A stretch of DNA of 64,000 nucleotides from Engraulis encrasicolus (lineage: Eukaryota; Chordata; Actinopteri; Clupeiformes; Engraulidae): contig NC_085867.1 of the NCBI RefSeq assembly GCF_034702125.1, positions 40,521,483 to 40,585,482 of the forward strand. Reading direction: 5' to 3'. Shown piece after piece: positions 62,501 to 64,000 of the stretch. Positions within the stretch are counted from its first letter, which is position 1. Every line of letters starts with the position of its first letter. The notes beneath the pieces were generated by a model. That model was not told the origin of the DNA. It ran no database searches and saw nothing but the letters and a program-made list of their open reading frames with translations. The translations under genes and the position numbers were made by a program.

Positions 62501-62772
62501 ATATACATTCTTAAGTTGAAGGGGAGACGTGTCTAAAATATAATACAAGGGAAGTCTGTACACAGGATGTCTATGAGGTTTTTTTCTTTTTTTAAAAGTT
62601 TGGAGGGAAAAAAAGAAAAAAAAATCTCAAGTCTGATATTCTTTTTCCCATATATTTTTCCATAAAAATGAATCAAAACATATTATTCGTTTTGTTTGTT
62701 TTTTTTAAAAAAAACAAGAGGAAAGAAATCGACAACCAAAAAAAAAACGAAACGAGGAAATGAAAAGTCGGA
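57160..62772 (-). other. hcn1: probable long 3' UTR of hcn1
   Basis: Between the hcn1 stop codon and the first good polyadenylation signals on the minus strand lie about 5.6 kb that differ from the rest of the window. They are AT-rich, contain none of the SINEs, MITEs or long CA/CT arrays seen elsewhere, and carry only an (ATT)n array at 59508-59574, a short (CT)n at 61341-61361 and imperfect CA patches at 59330-59430 and 60160-60190. Long 3' UTRs are usual for neuronal channel genes. Several poly-A and poly-T runs lie in the first 500 bases after the stop. The boundary is inferred; no transcript is visible. Confidence 0.5.
59508..59574. repeat. (ATT)n microsatellite inside the probable hcn1 3' UTR
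   Basis: About 22 uninterrupted ATT/TTA units. On the transcript strand this would be an (AAT)n run. Confidence 0.95.
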
Positions 62773-63995
62773 TCATAAATTTGACGTAAACCTCATCTTG
62801 TCTTGCTCTTGCGTCGCTGTCTCTGCTGTGCTCCCGCTGCCACTGCTGCTTAAGACTGCCGATTCTCTCCTGGAGCCTATGGAATCCCTGTGCTGGGCAG
62901 CAGCTGTGCTGGCAGAGGGGGCGGCAGCAGCGGCCGCGGAGGTGGACGAGGAGGAGGAGGAGGAGGGGGGCACAGCTACCGCTGCTACTGCTACTACCGA
63001 GCGCGCGGGCGGCAGCGCTCCTGACGACATCTGGCGGAACAGGCTGACCCGCTGGGGCACGGTGCCACGGATACCCCCCGGCAGGACCGCTCCCGGAGCC
63101 TGAGACCCTGCGGCCGGGCCCACCTGAGGCGGCAGCGCTGCCAGGGACTCGCCGGCGGCGGCGGGGGGCAGGGACCGCGTCACCAGCACGGCGGCGGCGT
63201 CGTGCGGCAGCGAGGGCTGCGAGGCGGACAGGTGGCGCACGTCTCGGCTCAGGCTGCCCGACTGCAGGGCCTGAGTGCTCTTGTGGACGTCACTGCGCTG
63301 AGGGGAGGGCACCTGTGGCTGCTGCGATGATGCTGACGATGATGATGGCTGTGGTGGCTGCTGGGACTGAGACAGGGGCTGGGGCTGGGAAGAAGAAGGT
63401 GCGGGCTGCTGTTGCGCTGACGTGGAGGGCGATGGCTGGGCAGGAAGCTGCTGCTGCTGCTGGAGGGGGATGGGCTGCTGGGTGAGGGAGAGCTGGGAGG
63501 CGGTGGGCGAGCCGTACTGGAAGGTTCGGCCGGCCAGCGGGGTCTGCACGGGAGGGCTGCAAATGGCCGCCGTGAAGGAGCATGGCGACATGAGCGCAGC
63601 GGCGGCCTGATGCTGCTGCTGCAGGGGCAGCTGCGGGTTGGGCGTGGCCGAGTTCAGGTTGCCGATGGAGACGCTGGGCGCGGGGAAGATGCCTTGTATG
63701 GAGGCAGCCATGAGGCGCGCGGTGGGGGCCGTGATGGTTGCCGAGGCGCTGTAGGGCATGGAGGCGGTAGCGTGCTGTAAGGTGGCGAAGGGCGGCTGGG
63801 CCGGCGAGTTAATGATGGAGTTTCCAGACATCGGTGTTGAGTTCAGGCCCGCGGCCGACTGCTTGCGGTCCACCATCATCACCATCTCGCGATCCTGACG
63901 GATAATCTGCTTCAACAACTCGTTCTCCTGCGTGTTGAACACGCCGGCGTTCAGGTCCTTCTGGAACTTCTGAAGCAGCAGCGAGTTCTTCTTCC
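62773..63995 (-). CDS. hcn1: HCN1 potassium/sodium hyperpolarization-activated channel, last exon (C-terminal ~407 residues)
   Basis: HCN1 forms tetrameric, cAMP-modulated cation channels in the plasma membrane that carry the Ih pacemaker current. Only the cytoplasmic tail after the cyclic-nucleotide-binding domain is here. Counting the split Gly codon at 63996-63994 as residue 1, the exon starts GKKNSLLLQKFQKDLNAGVF, as HCN channels do after the CNBD. HCN1-type blocks follow: SPCSFTAAICSPPVQ (~137-151), FQYGSPTASQLSL (~159-171), DVHKSTQAL (236-244), LSASQPSLPHD (256-266), TVPQRVSLFRQMSSGALPP (312-330) and the terminal SNL, the known TRIP8b-binding tripeptide. HCN2 and HCN4 share LSASQPSLPH but, from memory, lack the CSPPVQ and SPTASQLSL context. 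The tail is longer than the ~270 residues I recall for mammals, because of Gln-rich (~122-183), Ser-rich (~217-224) and Ser/Ala-rich (~344-367) stretches. The frame is open to the window edge; the exon start is set by the CACAG acceptor. Stop TGA lies at 62775-62773. Confidence 0.96.
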
Positions 63996-64000
63996 CTGTG
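63996..64000 (-). promoter_or_regulatory. hcn1: probable splice acceptor of the last hcn1 exon
   Basis: Read on the minus strand the window begins CACAG then GGAAGAAGAAC. The frame reads Thr-Gly-Lys-Lys-Asn, while HCN1 proteins have Ile-Gly-Lys-Lys-Asn here as I remember them. A junction after CACAG explains the mismatch: the Gly codon would be split, with its first G from the preceding exon. Only five intronic bases are visible, so the pyrimidine tract cannot be checked. Confidence 0.65.

Noticed and set aside
62696..63103. 135-codon antisense frame over the end of hcn1
   Set aside because: A shadow of the GC-rich Ser/Ala codons on the opposite strand; no independent support.

Overview
The window is vertebrate genomic DNA, almost certainly from a ray-finned (teleost) fish. 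The one recognisable host gene is the 3' end of an HCN1 pacemaker-channel gene, read on the minus strand at the right edge. The rest has the texture of fish intergenic DNA: tRNA-derived SINEs ending in a fish LINE-type tail, many short hAT, piggyBac/Kolobok-like and foldback non-autonomous DNA transposons, one decayed non-LTR retrotransposon, and very long dinucleotide microsatellites. I could not settle the species.

Layout. 1-6.3 kb: SINEs and MITEs, including a SINE interrupted by a MITE, an intact hAT-type MITE, and a (CA)n run. 6.35-9.0 kb: a long foldback element whose left arm was later interrupted by a 1.05-kb piggyBac-type element with TTAA duplications. 9-20 kb: several small palindromic or hAT MITEs, (CT)n and (GAG)n tracts, a 0.95-kb element with a dispersed 14-base motif, and an LTR/primer-binding-site remnant near 20.05 kb. 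20-37.5 kb: dense microsatellites, more SINEs and MITEs. 37.5-41.5 kb: a composite repeat in which two tandem 1.45-1.64-kb units sit inside an older tandem repeat. 43-46 kb: a retroposon with a 20-base target duplication, a single N, a frameshifted LINE reverse transcriptase on the minus strand, a SINE, and a second copy of a 240-bp dispersed repeat. 46-56.6 kb: scattered MITEs and SINEs and a long pyrimidine-rich tract.

56.64-64 kb: a block nearly free of transposons. It holds a probable 5.6-kb hcn1 3' UTR, with two AATAAA signals and a GU-rich downstream element near 57.13-57.21 kb on the minus strand. The last hcn1 coding exon follows at 62,773-63,995, preceded by what looks like its splice acceptor in the last five bases of the window.

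There is no operon, CRISPR array, rRNA or convincing tRNA gene. I see no new multi-gene system. The best material is transposon stratigraphy (nested insertions with readable target duplications), the large foldback, the composite tandem repeat, and the expanded low-complexity tail of the HCN1 protein.
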